Shown here: positions 1-7,869 of the stretch, in pieces | Layout: each line of letters begins with the position of its first letter | How positions within the stretch are numbered: the first letter of the stretch is position 1 | Assembly: GCA_944320595.1 (NCBI GenBank) | Contig: CALUIB010000004.1 | Coordinates: 84,730-148,729, forward strand | DNA from: an uncultured Muribaculaceae bacterium | GTDB lineage: Bacteria; Bacteroidota; Bacteroidia; Bacteroidales; Muribaculaceae | Direction of reading: 5' to 3' | Length of the DNA: 64,000 bases | Program-made: the position numbers and the translations under genes | Notes under the pieces: model-generated | The model's database searches: none | The model's input: the letters and a program-made list of their open reading frames with translations, nothing else | Told to the model about the DNA's origin: nothing

Positions 1-1252
1 CGATTTGCATCTCCACGCTGCTTTTCACGTTGTGGCGCACGTGCATCAGTGCCTGCTGCTTTAGCATAGAGCGGAACATATTAAGCACGGCGTTTTTTAC
101 CTTGGTAAACACACGGTTCTCGTCCTTGTGGTAATGCCGCGCCACGGTGCGCACCACCCCTTCGAGCATCAGTATGTTCTCTATCTCGGCCACGTCGGGC
201 ACGAATATCTTCTTGCCGCGCAGGTAAGAAACTTCGTGATCGTTGCGGCGGTCGCGGTCAACTATGCCGTGGCTGTCGAGGTGGTGGAACGACTGCATGT
301 CGTTGAATGCCCTCGTCACCTCGATAACCTTGTCGCAACTGCCCACGGGCTTTACGGTGTATTCGGTGAATATGAGCGGGTAAAACTTAGAGTCGATGCT
401 GTGCATCTCGTCACCCTCCACAAAGAGCACCGGCTTGCGGCTGCCCAGTATGTCGAAGTAAATCTCGTCGGGGAATGTGGAATTGGATACTATGCGGTAG
501 TCCCAAGCCTCGCGCATGTTGTCGTAGCTGCGTACCCACACGCACACGTTGTCGATGCGCGACGAGGCAAATTCTATATCATGCGTGTTGTAGATGAACG
601 TGCAGTCGGGGCGCATCTCCTCTATCACGTTCCACAGCGTCTGCATGATGCTGTGGTGCAAGAATATCTCGGGCGAATCGACAAATATCACTGCCCCACG
701 CATGGCATACAGCACCGCGCCTATGTAGTAAAGCACCGCCTTCTCACCGTTGGATAGCAGCTGCGAGCTGTAAGGCTCGTCGTCGCTCTCGTTCGAGAAA
801 AGCAGCTTGCCGTCGAGCCGCTGCACACGGTTCTGCGGGAACACCTCCATCCAGCGGCGCAGCACGTCGTCGAGCCTGGTACGCGGCATCTCGGCCTTCC
901 CGTTAATCTTCAATGCGGCCTTATATGTGAGCATATCTATGAATTCTTCCTGCATGAGCAAGAATATCAGCCGCTCAAATTCACTCTCGGCGGCACCCTT
1001 GAAAATATGCGTCATCGACGATTTCTCGTTGTATAGCATATCAATCGACCCTTCCAGCCGGTTGACCGACGTGGTGGGGAATATGGCCCTCAATGCCGAG
1101 AGCTTGTAGGCGCGGCGCGGGAACATCTCGATTAGCCGCGCCGAGAAACGCGTCTTGCCGGCACCGTTGGCACCTATCACAGTCACACGGCGGGCATCGT
1201 TGATTACGTCGGGCTTGCCGCCATTTATCTTGTTGGGCAGGATTATATTCAT
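1..1252 (-). CDS. AAA ATPase fused to DUF4435 domain (PARIS-like), 3' end outside window
   Basis: The gene starts at the ATG at 1250-1252 and runs off the left edge, so 417 residues are visible. Residues about 20-32 hold a Walker A motif (GANGAGKT). Around 190 there is an ABC-type signature (LLSNGEKA), followed by a Walker B (VIFVDSPEIF) and a switch histidine (THDIEF), which is the order seen in AAA15/OLD-type ATPases. After this a DUF4435/Toprim-like segment begins (LFVEGDE, then GIVDRDRR). DUF4435 is the effector domain AriB of the PARIS anti-phage system and the ATPase half resembles AriA; single-gene fusions of the two are known. A defence role is therefore plausible but inferred, because similar fusions are widespread in Bacteroidetes and not all are tested. 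A promoter-like CAAAGTTA (reverse of TAACTTTG) lies just upstream. Confidence 0.75.
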   Translation of the reverse strand, partial: MNIILPNKINGGKPDVINDARRVTVIGANGAGKTRFSARLIEMFPRRAYKLSALRAIFPTTSVNRLEGSIDMLYNEKSSMTHIFKGAAESEFERLIFLLMQEEFIDMLTYKAALKINGKAEMPRTRLDDVLRRWMEVFPQNRVQRLDGKLLFSNESDDEPYSSQLLSNGEKAVLYYIGAVLYAMRGAVIFVDSPEIFLHHSIMQTLWNVIEEMRPDCTFIYNTHDIEFASSRIDNVCVWVRSYDNMREAWDYRIVSNSTFPDEIYFDILGSRKPVLFVEGDEMHSIDSKFYPLIFTEYTVKPVGSCDKVIEVTRAFNDMQSFHHLDSHGIVDRDRRNDHEVSYLRGKKIFVPDVAEIENILMLEGVVRTVARHYHKDENRVFTKVKNAVLNMFRSMLKQQALMHVRHNVKSSVEMQI

Positions 1253-1278
1253 AGTGTAGCGGTTTTTTCGTGATACTC

Positions 1279-1286
1279 CAAAGTTA
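1279..1286 (-). promoter_or_regulatory. Bacteroidetes -7 box for the AAA/DUF4435 gene
   Basis: On the minus strand the sequence reads TAACTTTG, matching TAnnTTTG, 27 bp before the ATG. No clear -33 TTTG was found. Confidence 0.4.
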
Positions 1287-1362
1287 ACAATTAAACCGTG
1301 CCTGTGCAAGCCCTCGCGAGCATAATTTCAACTTGCAGCAGGGCCGTGCGGCATTTTTTGCC

Positions 1363-1370
1363 TAAATTTG
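1363..1370 (+). promoter_or_regulatory. -7 box for the GNAT gene
   Basis: TAAATTTG matches the Bacteroidetes -7 consensus 29 bp ahead of the ATG. It is divergent from the promoter at 1279-1286. Confidence 0.4.
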
Positions 1371-1398
1371 CACCGTTCAAACCACACACACGAATGCT

Positions 1399-1911
1399 AT
1401 GGAGAATTACACATTCCGCAAGGCATCGGCTGCCGATGCAGGTGCCATCATGGAGATTATCGACTTCGCCCGCCACAAGATGCTCGACGAGGGCAGGCGG
1501 CAATGGGACGAGCATTACCCAGCCCTGCGCGACATAATGGCCGACATCGACCATGGGCATGGCTATGTGATTTGCCGAGCCGGGCGCATTGCGGCATACG
1601 GGGCGATATGTTTCGACGGCGAACCTGCATACAGCGACATCGACGGGCAGTGGCAGGGCAATGCCGATGAGCCATACATGGTGGTTCATCGCCTTGCCGT
1701 GGCAGGCGGTGAAAGGCGGCAGGGGCTTGGTTCTCTCTTCCTGCAGCAGGCATGGCAGTTGATGCTGCGGCAGGGCATTCGCAGTTTAAGAATCGACACC
1801 AACTTCGACAACGGCGCCATGCTCGGCATGCTTGAAAAAATGGGGTTCAGCTATTGCGGCGAGATACATTATGGCCGCGGCACACGCCGTGCCTACGAGA
1901 AAGTGGTTTAA
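1399..1911 (+). CDS. GNAT family N-acetyltransferase
   Basis: A 170-residue single-domain protein of the GNAT fold, which transfers the acetyl group of acetyl-CoA to an amine. The N-terminal strand-helix (YTFRKASAADAGAIMEII), the central strand ending in VVHRLAVAG and the acetyl-CoA pyrophosphate loop (RRQGLGSLFLQQA, a Q/RxxGxG/A motif) near residues 112-125 are all visible, followed by the conserved asparagine strand (DTNFDNGAMLGMLEKMGF). The substrate cannot be told from sequence. It is a lone gene, divergent from the AAA/DUF4435 gene and followed by a terminator-like hairpin. Confidence 0.88.
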   Translation: MENYTFRKASAADAGAIMEIIDFARHKMLDEGRRQWDEHYPALRDIMADIDHGHGYVICRAGRIAAYGAICFDGEPAYSDIDGQWQGNADEPYMVVHRLAVAGGERRQGLGSLFLQQAWQLMLRQGIRSLRIDTNFDNGAMLGMLEKMGFSYCGEIHYGRGTRRAYEKVV

Positions 1912-1925
1912 CCGAGGAAAACAAA

Positions 1926-1957
1926 AAACCCTTGGGGCTTCACAGCAGCAAGGGTTT
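1926..1957 (-). terminator. Hairpin terminator between GNAT and DUF4919 genes
   Basis: AAACCCTTG pairs with CAAGGGTTT across a 14-nt loop. On the minus strand the stem is followed by TTTTTTGTTTT, so it most likely ends the DUF4919 transcript; it may also stop the convergent GNAT transcript. Confidence 0.6.
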
Positions 1958-2020
1958 CATTAATAGTGCTATTATTTTCGAGTGCTATTATATTGATTGT
2001 TGTTACGTTTTTTTACAGTG

Positions 2021-2725
2021 TCACCGCTCGGGGTATTTTTCTTGCACCACCTGCTTTATGCGCGTGGCATCAAAATAAAACCCTTCGGGGGAATCTTTGT
2101 CCTTACGCTCCACGGTTATGTAATCGATGTTATTTTCGAGTTCCTCGTGCCCTGTGGCCACATAACCGAGGATATTTATCAAGTTATACTCATGCGCCGG
2201 CGAAATCACCACCCAAGGCTTTTCCTTGGTGCCGCTCCCCGAGGAGAGTATCGCCGCCACTATGTGGTTGAGCTTGTACTGGCGAATTGCGGCAAGAGTA
2301 TTCTTTTGTTTTTCTTTGAGTGCAAAGATATAAAATTTCATCTGACTCAAATCAAAAATATTGTCACGAAGTGTTAATTCTGCATATTTTATGATTGTGT
2401 CACACTCTGCACGAGTAAATTCCTTCTTGTAATAGAGCTCGTTAATGACATCGGCATATTCCGAAGTGCGGAACGGGTCAAAGTCATCTTGGAACGTGTA
2501 ACCGTAATAAAGGTAACGGTAATCGGCATATCCGAGCACGGTATCATTGCTCAGGTACTTTTCCATCAATGTGGGATAGTAATACCTTGACCGCGGGTCA
2601 AATATTCCGGCCTTTATTGAATCGAAGTCCACAGGTTTCACCTCGAAGTGCTGCGACCCTTTCCCGGCCGACATCAAGATGGTGACAACCAACACTGCTG
2701 TTATAGATAGTAGAAACTTCCTCAT
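2021..2725 (-). CDS. Secreted DUF4919 family protein
   Basis: A 234-residue protein beginning MRKFLLSITAVLVVTILMSAG, a clear signal peptide; the reading frame extends 40 codons further upstream, but that extension is not signal-like and overlaps the preceding gene, so the ATG at 2725 is chosen. The body (VDFDSIKAGIFDPRSRYYYP near the N-terminus, then DYRYLYYGYTFQDDFDPF) matches the pattern of DUF4919, a Bacteroidetes family of unknown function, often periplasmic or outer-membrane associated. It follows a small membrane-protein gene by 26 bp and is likely cotranscribed with it. No catalytic motif is evident. Confidence 0.75.
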   Translation of the reverse strand: MRKFLLSITAVLVVTILMSAGKGSQHFEVKPVDFDSIKAGIFDPRSRYYYPTLMEKYLSNDTVLGYADYRYLYYGYTFQDDFDPFRTSEYADVINELYYKKEFTRAECDTIIKYAELTLRDNIFDLSQMKFYIFALKEKQKNTLAAIRQYKLNHIVAAILSSGSGTKEKPWVVISPAHEYNLINILGYVATGHEELENNIDYITVERKDKDSPEGFYFDATRIKQVVQEKYPER

Positions 2726-2751
2726 CGGGGTTACTTTCGTTTCGGCAAGAA

Positions 2752-3261
2752 TTACATTGCAAAAGCGGCTTGATTTCTCACTAAGCCTTCCACTGCAATC
2801 CCTGCGATTGCGGTTGAAACTATGATTTTCAATCCGACGTTGCAAAAGTAGCTAATAAAAATGGAAAATGAAAATCCCACCCACCGTCCTTTCGGAGTGC
2901 GTGAATAGAATAGCTGGCCCAAAAGGGTTCCGATAATGGCCGAAAGTATCATCACCGACGCATCAATCGACATTCCGACAAGCAACCCCGCCACTGCCCC
3001 GAACAGCATGAACAGGCTGCCACGACGCACGTCGGGCCTGTCTTCGCGTGGCAACAACACTGCTATGCCCAAAGCCAGCACCGCCGCCACGCCCCAAAAC
3101 ACCAAAGAGCTGTGAACCAAATTTATGCACCCCGAGAAATGGAGCAACAGAAGACCTGCATAGGCAATAAGCGTGGAGAATGCGTAGCACCTCGCCTCGC
3201 TTACCAAGCCTGCTAATATCATCAAGCCGCCTATCACCGATATAGCCAATGCGCCTTCCAT
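2752..3261 (-). CDS. Small integral membrane protein of unknown function
   Basis: A 169-residue, very hydrophobic protein with about five predicted transmembrane segments separated by short loops (for example the stretches around residues 5-22, 27-45, 52-70, 82-115 and 130-160). Glycine-rich helices (GGLMILAG, GAVAGLLVG, IIGTLLGQLF) recall DUF456-like membrane proteins, but the match is weak and no function is claimed. The gene lies 26 bp upstream of the DUF4919 gene on the same strand, and 72 bp downstream of the PgpH-like gene, so it could be part of that longer transcript. Confidence 0.7.
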   Translation of the reverse strand: MEGALAISVIGGLMILAGLVSEARCYAFSTLIAYAGLLLLHFSGCINLVHSSLVFWGVAAVLALGIAVLLPREDRPDVRRGSLFMLFGAVAGLLVGMSIDASVMILSAIIGTLLGQLFYSRTPKGRWVGFSFSIFISYFCNVGLKIIVSTAIAGIAVEGLVRNQAAFAM

Positions 3262-3333
3262 AAACCTGCAATTACAACATAAGGCATAACGACCAACGCC
3301 GAGTTTTTGTATTCCCTATATCTTTAACCCTAT

Positions 3334-5370
3334 TTAAGACTTTTTGTTGGCCTCGGGATACTTGATGCGCGAGTGGTACATGGTACACAGCCGTGAAATG
3401 AAACACTGCTTTATCTTTTCCACGTCGCGGAAACTGATAGGCGAGTCCTTCAGCAGCCCGTCGGCAATCTGCGAGTCGATTATGCGGTTCACCAATTGCG
3501 ATATTGACGCATCGCTGTGGTCGGTGAGGCTGCGCGAGGCGGCCTCGGTGGAGTCGGCCATCATCAGTATGCTTGTCTCCTTCGTATTGGGGTTCGGCCC
3601 CGGGTAGGTGTATGGTGCCGGGTCAATCTCCTCGTCGGGATGCGCGTTACAGGCCATCGTATAGAAGTATTTTGCCTTGCCCGCGCCGTGGTGCTGGGCT
3701 ATGAAGTCCTTTATCACCTGCGGCAGCTTTGCGCGGTCGGCGCGTTTCAACCCTCCAGTCACGTGCTCGATGATTATCTTCGCGCTCACTTCGGGTGGCA
3801 GAGCCTTGTGAGGGTTTTCGCCGCGCTGATTTTCGGTGAAGAATGCTGGATTGTCGATTTTGCCTATGTCGTGGTAAAGCGCCCCAGCCCTCACAAGCTG
3901 CACATTGGCACCTATCACATGGGCGGCCTCGGCTGCCAGGTTCGACACCTGCAGCGAGTGCTGGAACGTGCCAGGGCATTTCTCCGAAAGCTCACGCAGC
4001 AGTGGATTATTGACATCGGTAAGTTCCACCAGCGTGACGGTGGATATGAAACCGAATGCCTTCTCGATGAGGAATATGAATATGTAGGCAAACGACAGGA
4101 ATACCACATTAAGCCCGAAGTACAGGAACACGTGCCAGTTGATGTTTTGCACATTGCCGTCGTTGACAACTTCAAGCGCACTGTAAGCGAGAATATAGGC
4201 CAGCAATACGTATATTGCGCACTTCACAAGCTGCGAACGGCGCGACAACTCTTGCAGCGTCATTATGGCCGTGAGGCCTGCTATGAACTGGCAAAAGATA
4301 AATTCCATGGGATAAGCCACCACCAAGGCGCACAGCAGCGTCTCGACGATGTGCGCGAACATGGCCGTGCGCGAGTCGTAGAACGTGGTGATGATGATGG
4401 GCAGAACCGTGAACGACATCACATACACGCCCACCGTGGGCAAGGCCACAAGCACAAGATAGGTGACAAGCGTGAACACGGTGACGAAGGCCACGAGGAA
4501 CAGCAGCCGGCGCATATCGTCGAACGTGCGACGGCGGAAAAAGTAGAAAAACGTGTAGAAACACAGCAGCAGCATGGCTACCACTACTATCTGCCCGGCA
4601 AAGCGGTAGTCTCGATTGTCGGCCGTGGTGCCGCGTATCTGCTGCAGCCGTTCATACTCCTTCAGCACCTCGAATATCTGCGGTGTCACTATGTCGCCTC
4701 GGTCCACTATTCGCTCACCTTTCTGCTTCACCCCTATGGGGGCAAGGGCTTTAAGGTATGCTTGCTCAAGCAACCGTGCCGACTCGGCACTGTCGCGTAC
4801 CACGTTGGGCTGCAAGTAGTCCTTCAGTTTCACGTCGCTGATGATGATGCGGGCATACGGCTCCTGGAATATGGAGTCGATGGCCGCGTATGCAGCACGG
4901 GCCGATTTCATTTTCCCCGTCGGGGCTATTTGTGCCACATTGCCCACTATAAACCTCATGCCGGGCATACGCCCCTTGCTTATGGCCGAATAGGTTTCAC
5001 TATCCACTATGCCGTCGGCATACAAGCCGCGCACGGCGGCTTGTATGCGCCCTTGCAGCGACGGTGATGCCTGCTGGTGCTGCGACAGTGCCTGGCCCAG
5101 GTCGGCCACAGCCTTCGATGCCACGGCATTGTCGCGCCGGTAGATGGGTATGAACGCTCGATCAACGCTGTCGCGACGCTTGGCCGCGCTTGCCGAGTCG
5201 AGGTTCACCGGAATGTCATACGGAGCTGTCAGCAGCGAATAAGTCCACGGGCGGCCTATGGCATAATTGAAATCCTGGTCCCTTTCCCGTGGTATGAAAT
5301 AAGAAATTACGGCTATCGCCCCCACGAAGAGCAGCAGCCTGACGATATTTTTCCTGTTGAATTTAAACAT
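3334..5370 (-). CDS. 7TM receptor HD-domain phosphohydrolase (PgpH-like, probable c-di-AMP phosphodiesterase)
   Basis: 678 residues in the order: N-terminal transmembrane helix (residues 9-26), an extracytoplasmic domain of about 225 residues, a seven-helix membrane block (about 255-470) and a cytoplasmic HD domain (about 480-640). The metal-binding HD motif is seen as LYHDIGKID near residue 500, with FQHSLQVSNLA before it and IKDFIAQHHG and SILMMADSTEAA after it. This is the architecture of PgpH, which hydrolyses cyclic di-AMP to pApA. The gene starts 18 bp after the rel stop, so both are probably one transcript. PgpH of Listeria is inhibited by (p)ppGpp; whether that holds here is inference. 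Confidence 0.88.
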   Translation of the reverse strand: MFKFNRKNIVRLLLFVGAIAVISYFIPRERDQDFNYAIGRPWTYSLLTAPYDIPVNLDSASAAKRRDSVDRAFIPIYRRDNAVASKAVADLGQALSQHQQASPSLQGRIQAAVRGLYADGIVDSETYSAISKGRMPGMRFIVGNVAQIAPTGKMKSARAAYAAIDSIFQEPYARIIISDVKLKDYLQPNVVRDSAESARLLEQAYLKALAPIGVKQKGERIVDRGDIVTPQIFEVLKEYERLQQIRGTTADNRDYRFAGQIVVVAMLLLCFYTFFYFFRRRTFDDMRRLLFLVAFVTVFTLVTYLVLVALPTVGVYVMSFTVLPIIITTFYDSRTAMFAHIVETLLCALVVAYPMEFIFCQFIAGLTAIMTLQELSRRSQLVKCAIYVLLAYILAYSALEVVNDGNVQNINWHVFLYFGLNVVFLSFAYIFIFLIEKAFGFISTVTLVELTDVNNPLLRELSEKCPGTFQHSLQVSNLAAEAAHVIGANVQLVRAGALYHDIGKIDNPAFFTENQRGENPHKALPPEVSAKIIIEHVTGGLKRADRAKLPQVIKDFIAQHHGAGKAKYFYTMACNAHPDEEIDPAPYTYPGPNPNTKETSILMMADSTEAASRSLTDHSDASISQLVNRIIDSQIADGLLKDSPISFRDVEKIKQCFISRLCTMYHSRIKYPEANKKS

Positions 5371-5388
5371 GATGGTTACACGTAATGT

Positions 5389-7629
5389 TTAATCCATTCT
5401 CACGGCCATTTTCACGCCGTCAACCTTCTTGATTTGCTTGCACAGCTTGTTGACCACATCCACGTCCTCCACGTCCACGTCGAGCTGGCAGCTGAACACG
5501 CCTTCATCGGCGGCTATATCGAGCCGACGAATGTATATCGACAAGTTGGTTGATATTATGGAAATAATCTCTTGCAGTATGCCCATGCGGTCGATGCCCT
5601 CCACGTGTACCGATGCCGGGAACTTCTCGTTTTTCACCTCCCACTTGGTGGTGACAATGCGCCCACCGAAACTGCTTTTCAGCCGCATGGCATTGTCGCA
5701 GGTGAGCTTGTGCACCACCACATTGTTGTTGTCATCGACAAAGCCAAACACGTCGTCGCCCGGAATGGGGTGACAGCACGGGGCTATGCGGTAATTGCTC
5801 ACGCCGTTCTCGGTCTTGAGCAGGTAGGTTTTTTTCATGTCGATGGGGCCGGTTATCGCCTCCACGGCAGGTTCGACCGGTTTCTTGGCACGGCTGCGTT
5901 TCAACGGGTTGCGCAGCAGCTTGCCGAGCAAGTTGGTCGTCTGCGGGCGCAGCGGCTGCAGCAATTGCGACGACAGGGCTATGTCGTCGTTCCCTATCAT
6001 GTAATACAGCTCATCACGGTTAGGCAGGTTCTGCGCAGCGCATATCTTGGTAATGTTTTCATTGGTGCGCTCCATGCCATTCTCGTCCATGAACTTGGCA
6101 AACCGTTCCTCGCCCAACTCTATCACCCCGCGGCGTTCCTTGCGCAGCGCGGCATTGAGGCGTGTGCGCCCTTTTGCCGAGGCCAGGAAGTTGACCCACT
6201 CAGCCTTTGGCCGTTGCGACTGCGAGGTGAGCACCTCCACCTGGTCGCCACTCTGCAACTTGTGCGACAACGGCACCAACCGATGATTAACCTTACCGGC
6301 GATGCAGTGCGTACCAAGCTCGGAATGCAGGTTGAAAGCCACATCGAGCACCGTAGAATCCTTAGGCAGGGTGATTAGCTCGCCCTTGGGCGTAAACACC
6401 ACTATCTCAGATGCAAACAGGTTCAGCTTTATGGTGTCGAGGAAGTCGAGCGCATCGGGTTCGGGGTTTTCGAGTATGTCTTGAATGGTCTTGAGCCAGG
6501 CAGCCAGTTCCGATTCTTCCTCCCCCTCGCCAATCTTGTATTTCCAGTGAGCGGCAAACCCGCGCTCGGCCATGTCGTCCATGCGCTTGCTGCGTATCTG
6601 CACCTCTATCCAGTTGCCGTCGGGTCCCATCACCGTCAGGTGCAGGGCGCGGTAGCCGTTGGCCTTGGGCGTGCTGAGCCAGTCGCGAGTGCGGTCGGGA
6701 TGCAGGCGGTACAGGTCGGTTATTTCCGAATATATGTTCCAGCAAGTGCGTTTTTCGTCGCACTCTTTCTCGCAGTCGAACACAATGCGCACTGCATACA
6801 AGTCATATACCTCCTCAAATGGTATATGCTTGGTTTCCATCTTCTTCCATATCGAGTAAACCGATTTTACGCGAGCTTTTATGGTGTAGGCAAGCCCCAT
6901 TGCGTCAAGCCTGGCCCTGATGGGTGCGGCAAAAGTGTTGAATATCTCGTTGCGACGCATCTCGGTGGCGGCTATTTGCTCGCTTATCGACTTGTATGCC
7001 TCGGGATGCTCGTACTTGAAACTCAAGTCCTCAAGCTCGGTCTTGATGGCAAACAGCCCTAAGCGGTGCGCCAGCGGCGCGTAGATGTAAAGCGTTTCGC
7101 CGGCTATCTTGTATTGCTTGCTTGGCAGCATCGACCCCAGCGTGCGCATATTGTGCAGGCGGTCGGCAATCTTGATGAGTATCACGCGTATGTCGTTGTT
7201 CATCGTCAGCAGCAGCTTGCGGAAGTTCTCGGCCTGCGCCGAAGCCCTGTCGCCGAATATGCCGCCCGAAATCTTGGTCAGCCCCTCCACTATCTGCGCT
7301 ATCTTCTTGCCGAATTGCGACTCTATGTCCTCCACCGTGTAGTCGGTGTCTTCCACCACGTCGTGCAGCAGTGCCGCGCATATCGACACCGACCCCAGCC
7401 CTATCTCCTGGCTCACTATGCGCGCCACAGCTATGGGGTGCATGATGTAAGGCTCGCCCGAACGGCGGCGTATCCCGCTGTGGGCATCCTTGGCAAACTT
7501 GAAAGCACGTTCTATGATTTCCACTTTCTTCCTGTGGTTACTGGCCATATAGCCGTCAAGCAGCTCTTTGAATGCCGCATCAATCATGCGGTCTTCCTCT
7601 TCGGGTGTCATCTTGGGTGTCTCCATCAT
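5389..7629 (-). CDS. rel: RelA/SpoT family bifunctional (p)ppGpp synthetase/hydrolase
   Basis: 746 residues with the full long-Rel domain order. The HD hydrolase domain (residues about 45-200) keeps LLHDVVEDTDYT near 90 and IADRLHNMRTL near 155. The synthetase domain (about 250-370) shows YDLYAVRIVFD, GYRALHLTVMGP near 326 and EVQIRSKRMDDMAERGFAAH. A TGS domain follows (about 405-465), then a C-terminal ACT domain (about 670-746, VEGIDRMGILQEIISIIS). Both catalytic halves look intact, so the enzyme should make and degrade (p)ppGpp in the stringent response. Two adjacent ATGs (7629, 7626) are possible starts. The membrane HD phosphohydrolase follows after 18 bp. Confidence 0.95.
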   Translation of the reverse strand: MMETPKMTPEEEDRMIDAAFKELLDGYMASNHRKKVEIIERAFKFAKDAHSGIRRRSGEPYIMHPIAVARIVSQEIGLGSVSICAALLHDVVEDTDYTVEDIESQFGKKIAQIVEGLTKISGGIFGDRASAQAENFRKLLLTMNNDIRVILIKIADRLHNMRTLGSMLPSKQYKIAGETLYIYAPLAHRLGLFAIKTELEDLSFKYEHPEAYKSISEQIAATEMRRNEIFNTFAAPIRARLDAMGLAYTIKARVKSVYSIWKKMETKHIPFEEVYDLYAVRIVFDCEKECDEKRTCWNIYSEITDLYRLHPDRTRDWLSTPKANGYRALHLTVMGPDGNWIEVQIRSKRMDDMAERGFAAHWKYKIGEGEEESELAAWLKTIQDILENPEPDALDFLDTIKLNLFASEIVVFTPKGELITLPKDSTVLDVAFNLHSELGTHCIAGKVNHRLVPLSHKLQSGDQVEVLTSQSQRPKAEWVNFLASAKGRTRLNAALRKERRGVIELGEERFAKFMDENGMERTNENITKICAAQNLPNRDELYYMIGNDDIALSSQLLQPLRPQTTNLLGKLLRNPLKRSRAKKPVEPAVEAITGPIDMKKTYLLKTENGVSNYRIAPCCHPIPGDDVFGFVDDNNNVVVHKLTCDNAMRLKSSFGGRIVTTKWEVKNEKFPASVHVEGIDRMGILQEIISIISTNLSIYIRRLDIAADEGVFSCQLDVDVEDVDVVNKLCKQIKKVDGVKMAVRMD

Positions 7630-7782
7630 AAAATGCCTTCATTAAAAATTACCGATAGCCTGCGCCTCCCGGGCGCAAACGTCACACTCGCTTCACACGA
7701 AATGAATATACAAACATACAAAAAAAGCTATAACAAGTCAACCCCCACACACAAAAAAATACACCACAAGCAACAAAAGCGC

Positions 7783-7839
7783 AAAAAACGGAGATGCCAA
7801 TATACGTGCGCTTAAATGCCGCACAATTTTGGCATCTCC
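7783..7839 (-). terminator. Terminator of the surface-protein operon
   Basis: GGAGATGCCAA (7790-7800) pairs perfectly with TTGGCATCTCC (7829-7839). On the minus strand the stem is followed by CGTTTTTTGCGC. It lies 30 bp beyond the stop of the InlB-repeat protein gene. Confidence 0.65.
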
Positions 7840-7869
7840 TTTGTTGATTTATGGTATCGCAAAAGTGCG

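Noticed and set aside
3517..5067. A 516-codon plus-strand frame opposite the PgpH-like gene
   Set aside because: The minus strand encodes an intact, conserved membrane HD protein. The plus frame is rich in H, R, V and Y with no domain, as expected of an antisense shadow.
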